This document shows, piece after piece, positions 9,054 through 18,472 of a DNA stretch of 64,000 bases. This DNA is from Helicobacter suis. GTDB lineage: Bacteria; Campylobacterota; Campylobacteria; Campylobacterales; Helicobacteraceae. Every line of letters starts with the position of its first letter. The stretch's first letter is position 1. The notes below the pieces were generated by a model. It did not search any database, was not told the DNA's origin, and saw only the letters and a list, made by a program, of their open reading frames with translations. A program made the translations under genes and the position numbers. Location: NCBI RefSeq assembly GCF_902196135.1, contig NZ_CABIKE010000001.1, positions 124,001 to 188,000 on the forward strand, in the 5' to 3' direction.

Positions 9054-10375
9054 AAGACCACTCCTTCTTCTGGATATTTAACGCTATGTGTCTTGCTTTT
9101 ACGCACTAAAGCCATGCTAAAGGCTAAGACGCCCACCCTTCCCATAAACATTAAAACCATTAAATATAGCTTACCAAAATGGCTAAAATTAGCCGCTAAA
9201 GAAAGATCGCCCCCATTGCCTGTACTAGCCCCTACTGTGCCAAAGGCTGAACAAACCTCAAAGAGTAAATTGATGAAAAACTGGTTGTGCCTATCCTCTG
9301 TAGCGCTTAAAACCATGATAGAGATAGTGATATAAAACATGGCAATGATGAAAATTAAAAAAGATTTTTTCACAAGGTCTTGAGGGATAGCGCGTTGGAA
9401 TAAAACCACTTCTTTATCTTTAAGAGCGCAATAAGCATAACCAAGTAACAAAGTTAGGGTTGTAACTTTAATGCCTCCTGCTGTACTCCCCGGTGCTGCT
9501 CCAATTACCATGAGTAAGGAACTAAAAAATAAGCTTTGATCATGCAAACCGGACATATCAATGGTGTTAAAACCTGCCGTTCTAAGATTAACTGATAGGA
9601 AAAACACACTCATGATCTTATGTGGCCAACTTAAAGTACCTATGCTAGTAGGATCATCCCACTCAAAGAGCAATAAAACCGCCATACCAAGCAGAATACA
9701 AACGCTTGTAGCGATGAGTACGATGCGCGCATGGACACTGAGTCGTGAGTGTTTGTTATAATTATAGCATTCATTCAACACCAAAAACCCTAGCCCCCCT
9801 AGAATAATCAATGCACAAATAACCAAATTCACCGCTACATTATCCCGGTAATCTGCCAAATTAGAGGAAAATATACTAAAACCGGCATTATTAAAAGCCG
9901 AAATTGCGTGGAAAATCCCCGCCCAAAATGCTTGTTTAAAAGGCATTTTAAAGATAAAACAACCCGTTAAAACTAAAGCCCCAATTCCCTCTATAACTAA
10001 AGTGAAAATAAAGATCTTTTTTAAATAAGCAATAACCCCCTGCATGTTTGGATAATCTAATGATTCTTTGAGTAAAAGCCGCCCTTTAAAATTGACCTTT
10101 TTACCAATGAGTAAAAGCAAGAAAGTAGCTAACCCCATGTAACCAAAGCCACCAGCTTGAATCAAGCCTAAGATCACAGCCTGCCCATAGCCTGTTAGAT
10201 CAGTAGCCGGATTAATTGTAATGAGCCCAGTTAAACAAACCGCTGAGGTAGCCGTGAAAAAGAGATCTAAAAAAGCAATGGGTTTAGTGTGCATGGGAGT
10301 AAGCCCTAATAAAACAGCCCCCATAAGAGCTAAGAATACATAGCTGATAACAATGCTTCCAAAGATTTTATTCAC
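9050..10375 (-). CDS. ktrB: Potassium uptake channel subunit
   Basis: 441 residues, inner-membrane Trk/Ktr superfamily transporter with four M1-P-M2 repeats. Seen: selectivity-filter-like loops SAVCLTG near residue 45, FNNAGFSIF in the second repeat, LRTAGFNT in the third and FGTVGASTGNGG in the fourth, each with the conserved glycine. Upstream of and coupled to ktrA. Ktr systems take up potassium with sodium during osmotic adaptation; that role is inferred from the family. Confidence 0.92.
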   Translation of the reverse strand: MNKIFGSIVISYVFLALMGAVLLGLTPMHTKPIAFLDLFFTATSAVCLTGLITINPATDLTGYGQAVILGLIQAGGFGYMGLATFLLLLIGKKVNFKGRLLLKESLDYPNMQGVIAYLKKIFIFTLVIEGIGALVLTGCFIFKMPFKQAFWAGIFHAISAFNNAGFSIFSSNLADYRDNVAVNLVICALIILGGLGFLVLNECYNYNKHSRLSVHARIVLIATSVCILLGMAVLLLFEWDDPTSIGTLSWPHKIMSVFFLSVNLRTAGFNTIDMSGLHDQSLFFSSLLMVIGAAPGSTAGGIKVTTLTLLLGYAYCALKDKEVVLFQRAIPQDLVKKSFLIFIIAMFYITISIMVLSATEDRHNQFFINLLFEVCSAFGTVGASTGNGGDLSLAANFSHFGKLYLMVLMFMGRVGVLAFSMALVRKSKTHSVKYPEEGVVL

Positions 10376-10396
10376 AACCGCTATCTAATCCTAGAA

Positions 10397-11377
10397 TTAA
10401 TGCGTGTTGAAAAATTCTTGGATTTGTGTAGTTTGGTGGGTTTTTAATAAGGCTAATTGTAATAGCACGCGGGCTTTTTGGGCATTAAGATTATCAGGGG
10501 TAACAAAGCCATAAGCTAAATCATCAACTTCTCCTAACTCCACTACTCCGCTTCCGGTACGGCTTGCGCGCACCACAACAATTCCTTGTTTTACCGCCTC
10601 TGCCATAGCCTCAAGCATAGCGCTACTAGGATTGCCATTACCCATACCAGCCACCACAACCCCCATAACCCCTTGATTTATAGCTGCTTTTAATGAAGAA
10701 ACACCACAATCTACATGGGTATAAACTAAAGCAACTGGGGGGAGGGGTTGTAAACTAGTTAGGGCTAACTGGCTTTGTAAAGTGTGTTTTCTTAAGGGTT
10801 GCATGTAGAAGTGTACTTTTGCATAATAAACACTCCCTATAGGCCCACAATTTGGCGAAATAAAGGTATGTAAACTGCTGGTATTAGATTTGGTTACTTC
10901 GCGTGCTGCGTGGATAGTATCATCCATAGCCACTAAAACCCCCTTGCCCGCACTCTCAGGGTGGGCGGCTATGGCTAAGGCGTTATAAATATTTAAAGGC
11001 CCATCTGCGCCCATGCTTGAGCCATTACGCATCGCCCCTACAAGTACCACCGGTTTATAAGTTTGCACGGTTAAATTAAGAAAATAAGCACTCTCTTCCA
11101 TAGAATCTGTGCCATGCGTGATTACAAAACCTTTTATATCTTCTCTAGCTGCTAGGGTGTGGATTTGTTCTAATAATTCAAACCAAATGGAGGCGCTAAT
11201 ATCTTGTGAGCCGACATTGCTCACCTGCTGGCTTTCAACACATACCCCCTCTGGAATTTTTAAAGATTGCATGAGATCAGAAATTCCAACCTGAGCACTT
11301 TTATAAGTCCCGCCTGTAGAACTCTGCCCAGCCCCTGCAATTGTCCCACCTGTAGCTAACACCATCACCTTTTGCAC
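10397..11377 (-). CDS. ansB: L-asparaginase, type II family
   Basis: 326 residues; hydrolyses asparagine to aspartate and ammonia. Seen: LATGGTIAGAG with the catalytic threonine at residue 12, and THGTDSMEESAYFL with the second catalytic Thr-Asp pair. The residue numbering matches mature E. coli AnsB and no signal peptide is visible at the predicted start, so export is not supported by this sequence. It lies 21 bp upstream of ktrB on the same strand. Ammonia release fits a gastric lifestyle, alongside AmiF at 33777-34781. Confidence 0.9.
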   Translation of the reverse strand: MQKVMVLATGGTIAGAGQSSTGGTYKSAQVGISDLMQSLKIPEGVCVESQQVSNVGSQDISASIWFELLEQIHTLAAREDIKGFVITHGTDSMEESAYFLNLTVQTYKPVVLVGAMRNGSSMGADGPLNIYNALAIAAHPESAGKGVLVAMDDTIHAAREVTKSNTSSLHTFISPNCGPIGSVYYAKVHFYMQPLRKHTLQSQLALTSLQPLPPVALVYTHVDCGVSSLKAAINQGVMGVVVAGMGNGNPSSAMLEAMAEAVKQGIVVVRASRTGSGVVELGEVDDLAYGFVTPDNLNAQKARVLLQLALLKTHQTTQIQEFFNTH

Positions 11378-11433
11378 GCACTAACTCCTTTTAGAAGCAT
11401 TTTATCTAAATACGCTTAATCGTGTAAAAGAAA

Positions 11434-11667
11434 CTAGGAAATCTCTAAAAACTTTTGGGTTGTTTTAAGTTGGCGCATTTGTAAGGCTAAAGTTTGTTGC
11501 TTTTGTTTAAGGCGCTCAATCGTAGTGCCAATCAATGTTTTAGCGCTCTCTAAAACCTCCAAATCTAAACAGCTGTGATCTAAAAATGGGCAGGCTTCTA
11601 CTAGATAAGAGGCTTTTTCTAAATTATCCTCTAGTAGCGCAATTTTAAGTTCATCGGCCCAATTCAT
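11434..11667 (-). CDS. fliT: FliT-like flagellar chaperone
   Basis: 77 residues, mostly helical and charged (LEDNLEKASYLVEA, then a long amphipathic helix KTLIGTTIERLKQKQQTLALQMRQL). It overlaps the end of fliS by 17 bp and is the last gene of flaG-fliD-fliS, the place of HP0754. FliT proteins bind the FliD cap protein in the cytoplasm before export. The call rests on size, helical character and operon position; sequence similarity within this family is weak. Confidence 0.65.
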   Translation of the reverse strand: MNWADELKIALLEDNLEKASYLVEACPFLDHSCLDLEVLESAKTLIGTTIERLKQKQQTLALQMRQLKTTQKFLEIS

Positions 11668-12037
11668 GTTGGTGAATCTCTCTCCAAGCTTCTAATAGCC
11701 CTTTGGCTACGCGCATCACTAAATCGATCTTGCTACAGTCATTTTCTACATTGGCTTGGGTTAGTACTTTAATTTGGTGGGTATACAGCCCTGTTAAATA
11801 CACCGCAACTTCTCCACCTCTTTCATAATCTAGGATATTTAGAAGTTCTGTAAAGATATCCGTTACCTTATTAATGTAAGTGATTTTTCTCTCAATATCC
11901 TCCGCTTCCATGTAACGCTTGGCTTGGGCGGCAAATTTTAAGATACCTTCATAGAGCATCTCAATGAGTTTAGCCGGAGACTCTACCGTTACGGCATTTT
12001 GCTGGTACATGCTGTATGCATTTGCTTTAAACATCAT
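11651..12037 (-). CDS. fliS: Flagellin export chaperone
   Basis: 128 residues, the usual FliS length. It binds the flagellin carboxyl terminus in the cytoplasm and prevents premature polymerisation. Seen: the amino-terminal AYSMYQQNAVTVESPAKLIEMLYEGILKF pattern (given here in fragments: AYSMYQQN and ESPAKLIEMLYEG), a family hallmark. Starts at ATG 12037 with GGGA a few bases upstream; lies 15 bp after fliD and overlaps fliT. Confidence 0.93.
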   Translation of the reverse strand: MMFKANAYSMYQQNAVTVESPAKLIEMLYEGILKFAAQAKRYMEAEDIERKITYINKVTDIFTELLNILDYERGGEVAVYLTGLYTHQIKVLTQANVENDCSKIDLVMRVAKGLLEAWREIHQHELGR

Positions 12038-12052
12038 TTTCCCTTTCAGATT

Positions 12053-14122
12053 TTAATTCTTTTTAGCGGCTGCTTGATCGATCATCATCTGCACCGCATC
12101 AAAGGATTTATTTGCCTTAGAAATACGCTCATCATAAGCTGCAAAGCGTTCTGCCATCATGTCATAACGGGTTTTAAGCATCTCCATTGCATTCTCCTTA
12201 TCTCTTTTTAAGTTTTTAGCGTCTTGATCTAAAGAATCCTCGTATAACTTCAATCTCGCGTTACCACCATCGACCAAACCTTGTAAAACTTTATCTAACT
12301 TGATAAAAATCCCGTCTTGGTGAATCTCCTTACCCCCCATACTTTTAACATCGCCACCATAGAAAAAATCTTGAGCGGCTTGTGGATCGGCATTAAGCGC
12401 GTTTGTAAGTCTGCCCTCATCTAAACTCATCTTTCCATGCTCATCAAGTGTAATCCCATATTTCATGAGACTATCTACACCCTTAGCTGTTGTGATTGTA
12501 AAAGCAATGGCATTATTAATTGATGAGCGAATTGTGCGGATATCCCCCACGCCGTTAAACACGCCCGCAATTTTAGTATCTGGATCGTAACGGGTTGTTT
12601 CATCTAATTTAGGGATCAATGCATTATAGGCTTTGACAAATTCTTTAACATGATCAACAATGGCCTTGCTATCACGGGTAATACTAATAATGGCTGGTTT
12701 ACCCGGTTCAGTTTTGGCTAATAAACTTAAAGAGACGCCGTTAATCACATCGTTTACTTCATTTGTAGGGCGGGTGATCGTTGCGCCATTGTAAGTAAAT
12801 CTAGCATCAGAGGCACTTTGTAGCTTTTTAAAAGCAAAGAGATCGTGTAATTTAGCATAAGATTGGCTTAAGCCCTCAGACAAACCTAAACTATTTACAG
12901 CCGCTTTACCATCAGCTCCCACACCGGTTATACGCAACTCGCCGCTTTCACTATTAAGGATTAATTTCCCGTCTGTACCTACAGAAGCGTGTAACCCCTG
13001 AATGCCATTAATGGCTTTAACAATGGCTTGAGCGTTAACATCGCTAGAATTGCCCGCTGCAGTGATAGCCCCTAAATTAATAGCTTGCCCATTAAAATTA
13101 ATAGTGCCCTTGATTTGACCGGATGCAATTCCTGTTGTACCTTTGAGTAAATCTTCTTGATCTGATTTAGTTTTAATAAAACCTAGTTCAGCTGCTTTAG
13201 CCCCCCCAACCTCAACTTCTAACCCTCTTTGATCATTAAGCACTAAAGATTTGCCATCATTAATTAAGCCGATATTGATTTGTCCGCTATCTACTAGGTC
13301 TTTGGTTTGTGCATTATCCTCTAGGGCTTTTTTAATAGCTGTTTGCAGGGCTTTATTTTTATCTTGTACGGAGGCCTTATCAAGATTAAGGCTAATAGGG
13401 ATTTTAACCACCCCACCCTTCTCATCTCTAACCTTGATAAAAAAATCATCTTCTGTACTTTTTCCATCTGCAGTAGCGCCCCCTATGGCTAAATTAATAG
13501 GCGCATCACTAGCAAGTGTAGAAATCACACTAGAGCCAAAATACAAGCGGTTATTAGCCCCGGGGTTTTTGGTGTTAATCATTAACTGGTAGGGTTTATC
13601 CCCCCCGGTTTTCATCACAATCCCCATCACCTCGCCTCCCGTAGCATCTGTAATGGCTTGGGCGACATCGCCTACACTCATGCCAGCCTTAATATCCACC
13701 GTGTAGTTCTTATTATTGGTATAAAAGTGTAATTTAGTGTTGGCTTGGCTAAAGGCATCATCGCGATCTCTAAAATGTGTACCCACTTCATTAATATCGC
13801 CTTGAGCCAGATCCTCAACTTCTACTTTAATATCTTGCACAGGGATACCCGGGCTTACACTAGCTTTAAGCGCTCCACTGCTCACGCTACTACTGCGGCT
13901 TGTATAAGTTGAATAATCCGTTAAGGCACTAACGGGCGCTTTAAGATTGGCAAGCAAAGTTTTAATCTCAACCAAAGCTTTTTGTTTTTCAAGATTGACT
14001 TCCATTTTTCGATCAATGGGAGCCACCATAGTTTTTTCATCAGCGCTTTTAAGCTTATCAATCACATCGTAGTTTAAAACTTTGCTCCCAATCCCTAAAG
14101 AACTTAACTTTCCAATCGCCAT
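12053..14122 (-). CDS. fliD: Flagellar hook-associated protein 2 (filament cap)
   Basis: 689 residues, close to the 685 of H. pylori FliD. It forms the cap at the filament tip that guides flagellin folding, and is exported through the flagellum. Seen: the amino-terminal heptad region with GIGSKVLNYDVIDKLK and a long polar central part, then a carboxyl-terminal coiled coil ending in YDERISKANKSFDAVQMMIDQ. Lies 22 bp after flaG and 15 bp before fliS; expression probably from the sigma-28 promoter upstream of flaG. Confidence 0.95.
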   Translation of the reverse strand: MAIGKLSSLGIGSKVLNYDVIDKLKSADEKTMVAPIDRKMEVNLEKQKALVEIKTLLANLKAPVSALTDYSTYTSRSSSVSSGALKASVSPGIPVQDIKVEVEDLAQGDINEVGTHFRDRDDAFSQANTKLHFYTNNKNYTVDIKAGMSVGDVAQAITDATGGEVMGIVMKTGGDKPYQLMINTKNPGANNRLYFGSSVISTLASDAPINLAIGGATADGKSTEDDFFIKVRDEKGGVVKIPISLNLDKASVQDKNKALQTAIKKALEDNAQTKDLVDSGQINIGLINDGKSLVLNDQRGLEVEVGGAKAAELGFIKTKSDQEDLLKGTTGIASGQIKGTINFNGQAINLGAITAAGNSSDVNAQAIVKAINGIQGLHASVGTDGKLILNSESGELRITGVGADGKAAVNSLGLSEGLSQSYAKLHDLFAFKKLQSASDARFTYNGATITRPTNEVNDVINGVSLSLLAKTEPGKPAIISITRDSKAIVDHVKEFVKAYNALIPKLDETTRYDPDTKIAGVFNGVGDIRTIRSSINNAIAFTITTAKGVDSLMKYGITLDEHGKMSLDEGRLTNALNADPQAAQDFFYGGDVKSMGGKEIHQDGIFIKLDKVLQGLVDGGNARLKLYEDSLDQDAKNLKRDKENAMEMLKTRYDMMAERFAAYDERISKANKSFDAVQMMIDQAAAKKN

Positions 14123-14144
14123 GTTTCACTCCACCTAGTGAACT

Positions 14145-14516
14145 CTAACCTCTTTTATCAAAGATAATCCCCACAATATCATGCATTTTTTCTGCCAACT
14201 TAATCACCTCTTGCGAAGGAATTTGACGGATAATCTTATCTCCATTTGAATCCTTGATAGTAACCACTAAACTGCGAATCTCTTCATTGTAGCTAAAGGT
14301 CAAATCAGATCGAATCCGTCTCATTTCCTCGTTGAGCTCTTTGCTTAGCTTCTGCAAATCCTGTTCCTTTGGAGGCGAGACTTCTTGTTTAACCTCTGGC
14401 TTGACTTGTTTAGATAAAGAGACCTGATCAGCGTGGACAACTTGATCGGGGTGGTGTGTATCTAGGTGGGTCGTAAGAGCCGTGGAGATAGTCCCAATTT
14501 CACTAGACACGGGCAT
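14145..14516 (-). CDS. flaG: FlaG family flagellar protein
   Basis: 123 residues. FlaG proteins influence filament length. Seen: a variable polar amino-terminal half and the conserved FlaG domain at about residues 60-120 with LTFSYNEEIRSLVVTIKD and GDKIIRQIPSQEVIKLAEKM. First gene of flaG-fliD-fliS-fliT, with AAGGA directly before ATG 14516 and a sigma-28 promoter 27 bp further upstream. Position matches HP0751. Confidence 0.9.
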   Translation of the reverse strand: MPVSSEIGTISTALTTHLDTHHPDQVVHADQVSLSKQVKPEVKQEVSPPKEQDLQKLSKELNEEMRRIRSDLTFSYNEEIRSLVVTIKDSNGDKIIRQIPSQEVIKLAEKMHDIVGIIFDKRG

Positions 14517-14542
14517 TCCTTATTAGATTATTTACCCAATCT

Positions 14543-14569
14543 AGATCGGCACTCCCTTATTTTTGTTTA
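14543..14569 (-). promoter_or_regulatory. Sigma-28 (FliA) promoter of flaG-fliD-fliS-fliT
   Basis: On the minus strand the sequence reads TAAA, 15 bases, then GCCGATCT. The Helicobacter FliA consensus is TAAA-N15-GCCGATAA, so the spacing is exact and six of eight -10 bases match. It lies about 30-50 bp upstream of the flaG start, pointing into the operon. Confidence 0.82.
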
Positions 14570-14577
14570 TACTAGAC

Positions 14578-15810
14578 TTATTGTGTCCGCGCGATGATTT
14601 CTAAGGGATTGATGTGTTTATCTCTAAGCGTTACTTCAAAACCCAAGCGTTGATCGATACGGCCAATCACATAACCTTTTTGTATTCTAAGTCCATGTTT
14701 GATCGTGGGGGCGATTTTATCTAACTGAGAATAGATTGTGTGCATGCCATCTTTATGCTCAATGATGATAACTTTTTTAAGAATCGGCACTTCTTTAGCA
14801 TAAACCACCCGCCCATCAAAGATATTGCGTACAACGGCATTAGGTTTAGTAGAGACAAGCGTAACAGATTCATTAAAAACTTTAAGCTTATAGACTGGAT
14901 CAAAATAAGGGCCAAATTTTTGCACAATCCTATAGCTAGCTAGAGGCGCGATGGTTTTAGGCCCCGTATAAGAGATAGTCACAATATCACGATAAGAACT
15001 AGCCACTTGCCGTACTTCTAAAGGCGCTTCTATACCATCAATAGAGGGTGTAGGGGTTTTTAGTTTGCTTTTACGCTGTTTTTCTAATTCTTTTTCTTTA
15101 ATAATATTAAGCGAGGCTAATAGCTGATCTAATCCCCTGCGCTCTTTATCTAAAGTTTCTAACTTTTTATTATAAACCACCAATTCAGCGCGCATATTTT
15201 CAATTAATTTCTTTTGCGCAGACACCATGCTTTGTAAATTCTGTTTGCGATCTCTTTGCGCATTAATAGCCGCGCTGATTTGGTTAATGTTGTTTGTGAT
15301 TTGGGCAATTCTAGCGCTAATTTGCTCCTCTTGTAAAGTGAGATTGGCTAGTTGCGTCCGTGAATTTCTGTTGAGATAAGTAAAAACGGTTTGTAAAATA
15401 ATATCCTCAGTGCTAGCCAAATGCTGTTTATCCAAAACCATAGCAAATAAAATATCTTTTAATAAGATATTAGTCATCGCATCTTGGATTTTATGGCGAC
15501 TCTTTTTCAAATTTTCTAAAAAAATGCGGTGTTCCTCTAAAGATTTTTCTTGGGCGAGATTTTGGACTTGGTTTTTATCAATATTTCTTTGGATACCCTG
15601 AATTTGTCTGGATAGCTCCTTACTTTGCTGGTATTTTTGATTAATTGCATTCCCCAAGCTATTTAAATGGTTACTGAGTTTGGTTTTTTCTAAAGTGGTT
15701 TCTTGTAGTTTACTTTGATTAAAGCTAATATTTTTATCAATTTCCTCAATTGCCTGCCCGTATAATGTTCCTACAAATAAACACCATAAACCCACTTTCC
15801 ATGTTTTCAT
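14578..15810 (-). CDS. EnvC-like M23 peptidase-family protein
   Basis: 410 residues from ATG 15810, which overlaps the ftsX stop as ATGA and follows AAGGAGAG; the longer frame to 15900 would bury the signal peptide. Signal peptide TWKVGLWCLFVGTLYGQA, then a long coiled coil (about residues 20-250) and a carboxyl-terminal LytM/M23 domain with RNIFDGRVVYAKEV and KDGMHTIYSQLDKI. The second metal-motif histidine appears replaced (HTIYSQL rather than HxHL), suggesting a non-catalytic EnvC-type activator of amidases. Adjacent ftsEX supports a role with the FtsEX divisome complex. Position equals HP0750. Confidence 0.85.
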   Translation of the reverse strand: MKTWKVGLWCLFVGTLYGQAIEEIDKNISFNQSKLQETTLEKTKLSNHLNSLGNAINQKYQQSKELSRQIQGIQRNIDKNQVQNLAQEKSLEEHRIFLENLKKSRHKIQDAMTNILLKDILFAMVLDKQHLASTEDIILQTVFTYLNRNSRTQLANLTLQEEQISARIAQITNNINQISAAINAQRDRKQNLQSMVSAQKKLIENMRAELVVYNKKLETLDKERRGLDQLLASLNIIKEKELEKQRKSKLKTPTPSIDGIEAPLEVRQVASSYRDIVTISYTGPKTIAPLASYRIVQKFGPYFDPVYKLKVFNESVTLVSTKPNAVVRNIFDGRVVYAKEVPILKKVIIIEHKDGMHTIYSQLDKIAPTIKHGLRIQKGYVIGRIDQRLGFEVTLRDKHINPLEIIARTQ

Positions 15811-16616
15811 ACCGCTCTCCTTTGAATCACAACCACCCACACGCACACCAAAGATACGCTGATTGAAGCGCTTAAAAAAATGAATAGATCTTCTTGCCAT
15901 ATAAATAGATCGTGATCGATCTCTAAAACTTGTAAAATCATTTGGAATTTCTCTTGCATAGATAAATATAAACTTCCCAATGCAACAACTACGCTAGCTA
16001 AAATTGAATCTATTAAAGCTAATTTGAATAAAAAGCCATTTTTAATACGCATAGGCGCTCCTAAAAGCTCCATGATCTCAATGCGTTTAGCATATTTTAA
16101 ATTCCACACGCTGATTTGTTTGATCAATAATAAAACAGAGAGAATCACCACAATAGAGGCAAATGCTAGGGTATTCTTTTTGAGTAGCAATAAAAGCCTA
16201 TATTCTTGATCATGGGTTTTACTAAAAACTTCTACTTTCTCCACACCCGGAATTCTAAGGAGTTTTTTATGGATAGCATCTAGTTGCTCTAGAGTAGGAA
16301 ACACGGCTAGTTTTAGAGAATAAAAGAGGGGTAGACTCTTTTTAAGATTAGCGATATTGGCTTGGGTGAAGTTTTGCTTAAGTCTTTCTAATAGAGTGTC
16401 TGGACTAATTAAAGTTAAAGAAGCGCTGTTGGGAATGTTCTGGCGGATAAACTGCAAAGAAAGGGGTTGTCTACTAACAATGGTAATGGCATAATTCTTA
16501 GACAATTTATCCTCTCTAATACTAACGGCGCGTTCCACAAATAAAATACTTTCTAAACTAAATAGCAAGGCAATCAAAGGGAGGAGAAAAGCCAAATGCT
16601 CCTTAAGTGTATTCAT
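15807..16616 (-). CDS. ftsX: Cell division ABC transporter permease FtsX
   Basis: 269 residues from ATG 16616, chosen because GGAGAG lies at the right distance and because earlier in-frame starts run deep into ftsE. FtsX is the inner-membrane partner of FtsE and controls cell-wall hydrolases through a periplasmic activator. Seen: one amino-terminal membrane helix, an extracellular domain at about residues 35-135, and three carboxyl-terminal helices. It overlaps ftsE by 14 bp and the EnvC-like gene by 4 bp. Confidence 0.88.
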   Translation of the reverse strand: MNTLKEHLAFLLPLIALLFSLESILFVERAVSIREDKLSKNYAITIVSRQPLSLQFIRQNIPNSASLTLISPDTLLERLKQNFTQANIANLKKSLPLFYSLKLAVFPTLEQLDAIHKKLLRIPGVEKVEVFSKTHDQEYRLLLLLKKNTLAFASIVVILSVLLLIKQISVWNLKYAKRIEIMELLGAPMRIKNGFLFKLALIDSILASVVVALGSLYLSMQEKFQMILQVLEIDHDLFIWQEDLFIFLSASISVSLVCVWVVVIQRRAV

Positions 16617-17274
16617 GTATCTCTCCATCCTTGATATAAATCTTGCGATAAGGGATATTAAAATTACTCGGAATTCTGTGCGTAACCACCACAATTGTAA
16701 TATCTAGTTGTTTATTAGCCCCCTTTAATAAGCTCCAAATCATATCACTAGAATAGTCATCTAAATTACCCGTAGGCTCATCGGCTAGAATTAAAAAGGG
16801 CTTATGGGCAATGGCTCTAGCCATAGCCACGCGTTGTTGTTCGCCTCCGCTAAGCTCTAAGGGATAGCGATTAGACTTATAAAGTAAATCCACATGGGCT
16901 AAGAGTTTTTCAGCCTGAATACTGCATTCTTCTTTTTTATAGCCATTGATAATCATAGGCAATTTAATATTTTGCTCCACCGTCCATTCTTCAATGAGTT
17001 TATAATCTTGAAACACCACCCCAATATTGCGCCGCAGCTCGTTGATAAAAGTTTTAGAAGCCTTGTTAACACTGATATTACACACCTCCAAATCTCCGCC
17101 TAAAATAGGCAAATCCCCATATAAAGAACGCAGTAAAGTACTCTTTCCACTCCCACTAGCCCCCGAAATAAACACAAAATCCTTGCGTTCGATCTTAAAA
17201 TGCGCGCCCTTAATCACCCATTCATCGCGCTTATAACCTAAAGATAAATCTCTAGCAAAAATAATACTGCTCAA
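16603..17274 (-). CDS. ftsE: Cell division ATP-binding protein FtsE
   Basis: 223 residues, ABC ATPase. Seen: Walker [10 protein letters not shown] near residue 38, Q-loop VVFQDYKLI, signature [14 protein letters not shown] near residue 140, Walker [14 protein letters not shown] and the H-loop VVVTHR. It pairs with FtsX on the cytoplasmic face and gates peptidoglycan hydrolysis at division. Lies 10 bp downstream of trmB. Order trmB-ftsE-ftsX-envC-like equals HP0747-HP0750. Confidence 0.95.
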   Translation of the reverse strand: MSSIIFARDLSLGYKRDEWVIKGAHFKIERKDFVFISGASGSGKSTLLRSLYGDLPILGGDLEVCNISVNKASKTFINELRRNIGVVFQDYKLIEEWTVEQNIKLPMIINGYKKEECSIQAEKLLAHVDLLYKSNRYPLELSGGEQQRVAMARAIAHKPFLILADEPTGNLDDYSSDMIWSLLKGANKQLDITIVVVTHRIPSNFNIPYRKIYIKDGEIHEYT

Positions 17275-17284
17275 AGTACACCTC

Positions 17285-18448
17285 CTACCCCAATATTTCC
17301 TCTAACTTTTGGTGAGCATAGCGGTGGGCTTTTGTGTTAAAAGGCAAACCCCCTATATACTCTAAACTCCCTTTATTTTTATCCAATACAAGAACTTTAT
17401 TCAAGGGTGCTTGGAGATCCCCTAGACTCACCACCAGTAGCCACAAATTCTTATATTCTAGCACATCTACAACTTTCAAAAAGTAATCTTGCTCTATAAC
17501 CTGATTGTGCCACAAAGTACAAGCCTTAAGAAAAGGGTTAATAGAAATTTTTGTAGTGCATTTCAACAGCAAGGGTTGTTGTGATTTATCCGGCATATCC
17601 TCTATTTGTAAATGCAAATCATAAATATCTTTATGCTGTCTCTTCCAACGGGCTTCATACTTGCTTACTACCATTTTCTGCGCGCTATTTTTAAAAATTT
17701 GCATGGTGCAATGGGGTAAATCAAGTGCTAAATGTAAACTCTCTTTGAAATAATCAAGATTATCTGTTCTAAGCCATAACAAGCTTTTGGGGCGTAGTAT
17801 AGCTAGCATGTGCGCAAGGGTTTTTGCAGTCCAAATACGGCGTTGTGGATTTTTAGGCCAAGGCACTGGAAAATGTACATCTAAACCCACACAGCGCTTT
17901 GGTAAAACTTCTAAAAGGGTTCTAGCATCGGCATAGGTGATATAAAGATTTTGTAGCCCTAAGATTTTAATCTGGCGCAACACTTGTTCTATAGAGGGTG
18001 TATGCACTTCCACACCGATATAAAATTCCTCTGGATTAGACATGGCTTTATTTAATAAGTGGCGGCCTGATCCAAAACCAATTTCAAGATGAAAAGAAGA
18101 AGGGATTTTAAAAACACTCCAATCAATTAAACAAGCGCAAGGCTTAACTAGATCAAAGCCTAAATTCCCTTCTATATTTTGGCAATAACGCGCTAAAACA
18201 TGGAGGGCTTGTTTGAGAATACTAATAGGAATAGGCCGTGTGGATTTTTCCCCTTTAAATAAAAGCCCTCTTTCTTGTTTTATCTTTAGAATACAAAAAT
18301 CATAAAGCCCATGTTCACTAGGATAATTCACACGCAACATGCTTAAGTGTGGATTTCTCAAGCTTCTAGCTTCATAAAGAAATATAAACCCTCTTTCTTC
18401 AAAGGGAAAAGCAGGTAATTTAGCACTACTAGCGATCAAATGTGGCAT
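17285..18448 (-). CDS. trmB: tRNA (guanine-N7-)-methyltransferase, long form
   Basis: 387 residues, much longer than the approximately 240 of typical TrmB and similar to the extended epsilonproteobacterial form. TrmB makes m7G46 in tRNA. Seen: SAM-binding motif FHLEIGFGSGRHLLNKA at about residue 140, the acidic YIGVEVHTPSIEQVL motif, and VHFPVPWPKNPQRRIW, the DPWPKK-like family signature in which the leading Asp is Val-His-Phe-Pro. Extra amino- and carboxyl-terminal domains are of unknown role. Confidence 0.9.
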   Translation of the reverse strand: MPHLIASSAKLPAFPFEERGFIFLYEARSLRNPHLSMLRVNYPSEHGLYDFCILKIKQERGLLFKGEKSTRPIPISILKQALHVLARYCQNIEGNLGFDLVKPCACLIDWSVFKIPSSFHLEIGFGSGRHLLNKAMSNPEEFYIGVEVHTPSIEQVLRQIKILGLQNLYITYADARTLLEVLPKRCVGLDVHFPVPWPKNPQRRIWTAKTLAHMLAILRPKSLLWLRTDNLDYFKESLHLALDLPHCTMQIFKNSAQKMVVSKYEARWKRQHKDIYDLHLQIEDMPDKSQQPLLLKCTTKISINPFLKACTLWHNQVIEQDYFLKVVDVLEYKNLWLLVVSLGDLQAPLNKVLVLDKNKGSLEYIGGLPFNTKAHRYAHQKLEEILG

Positions 18449-18472
18449 AGGCTACATAAAAATACCCTGTAT

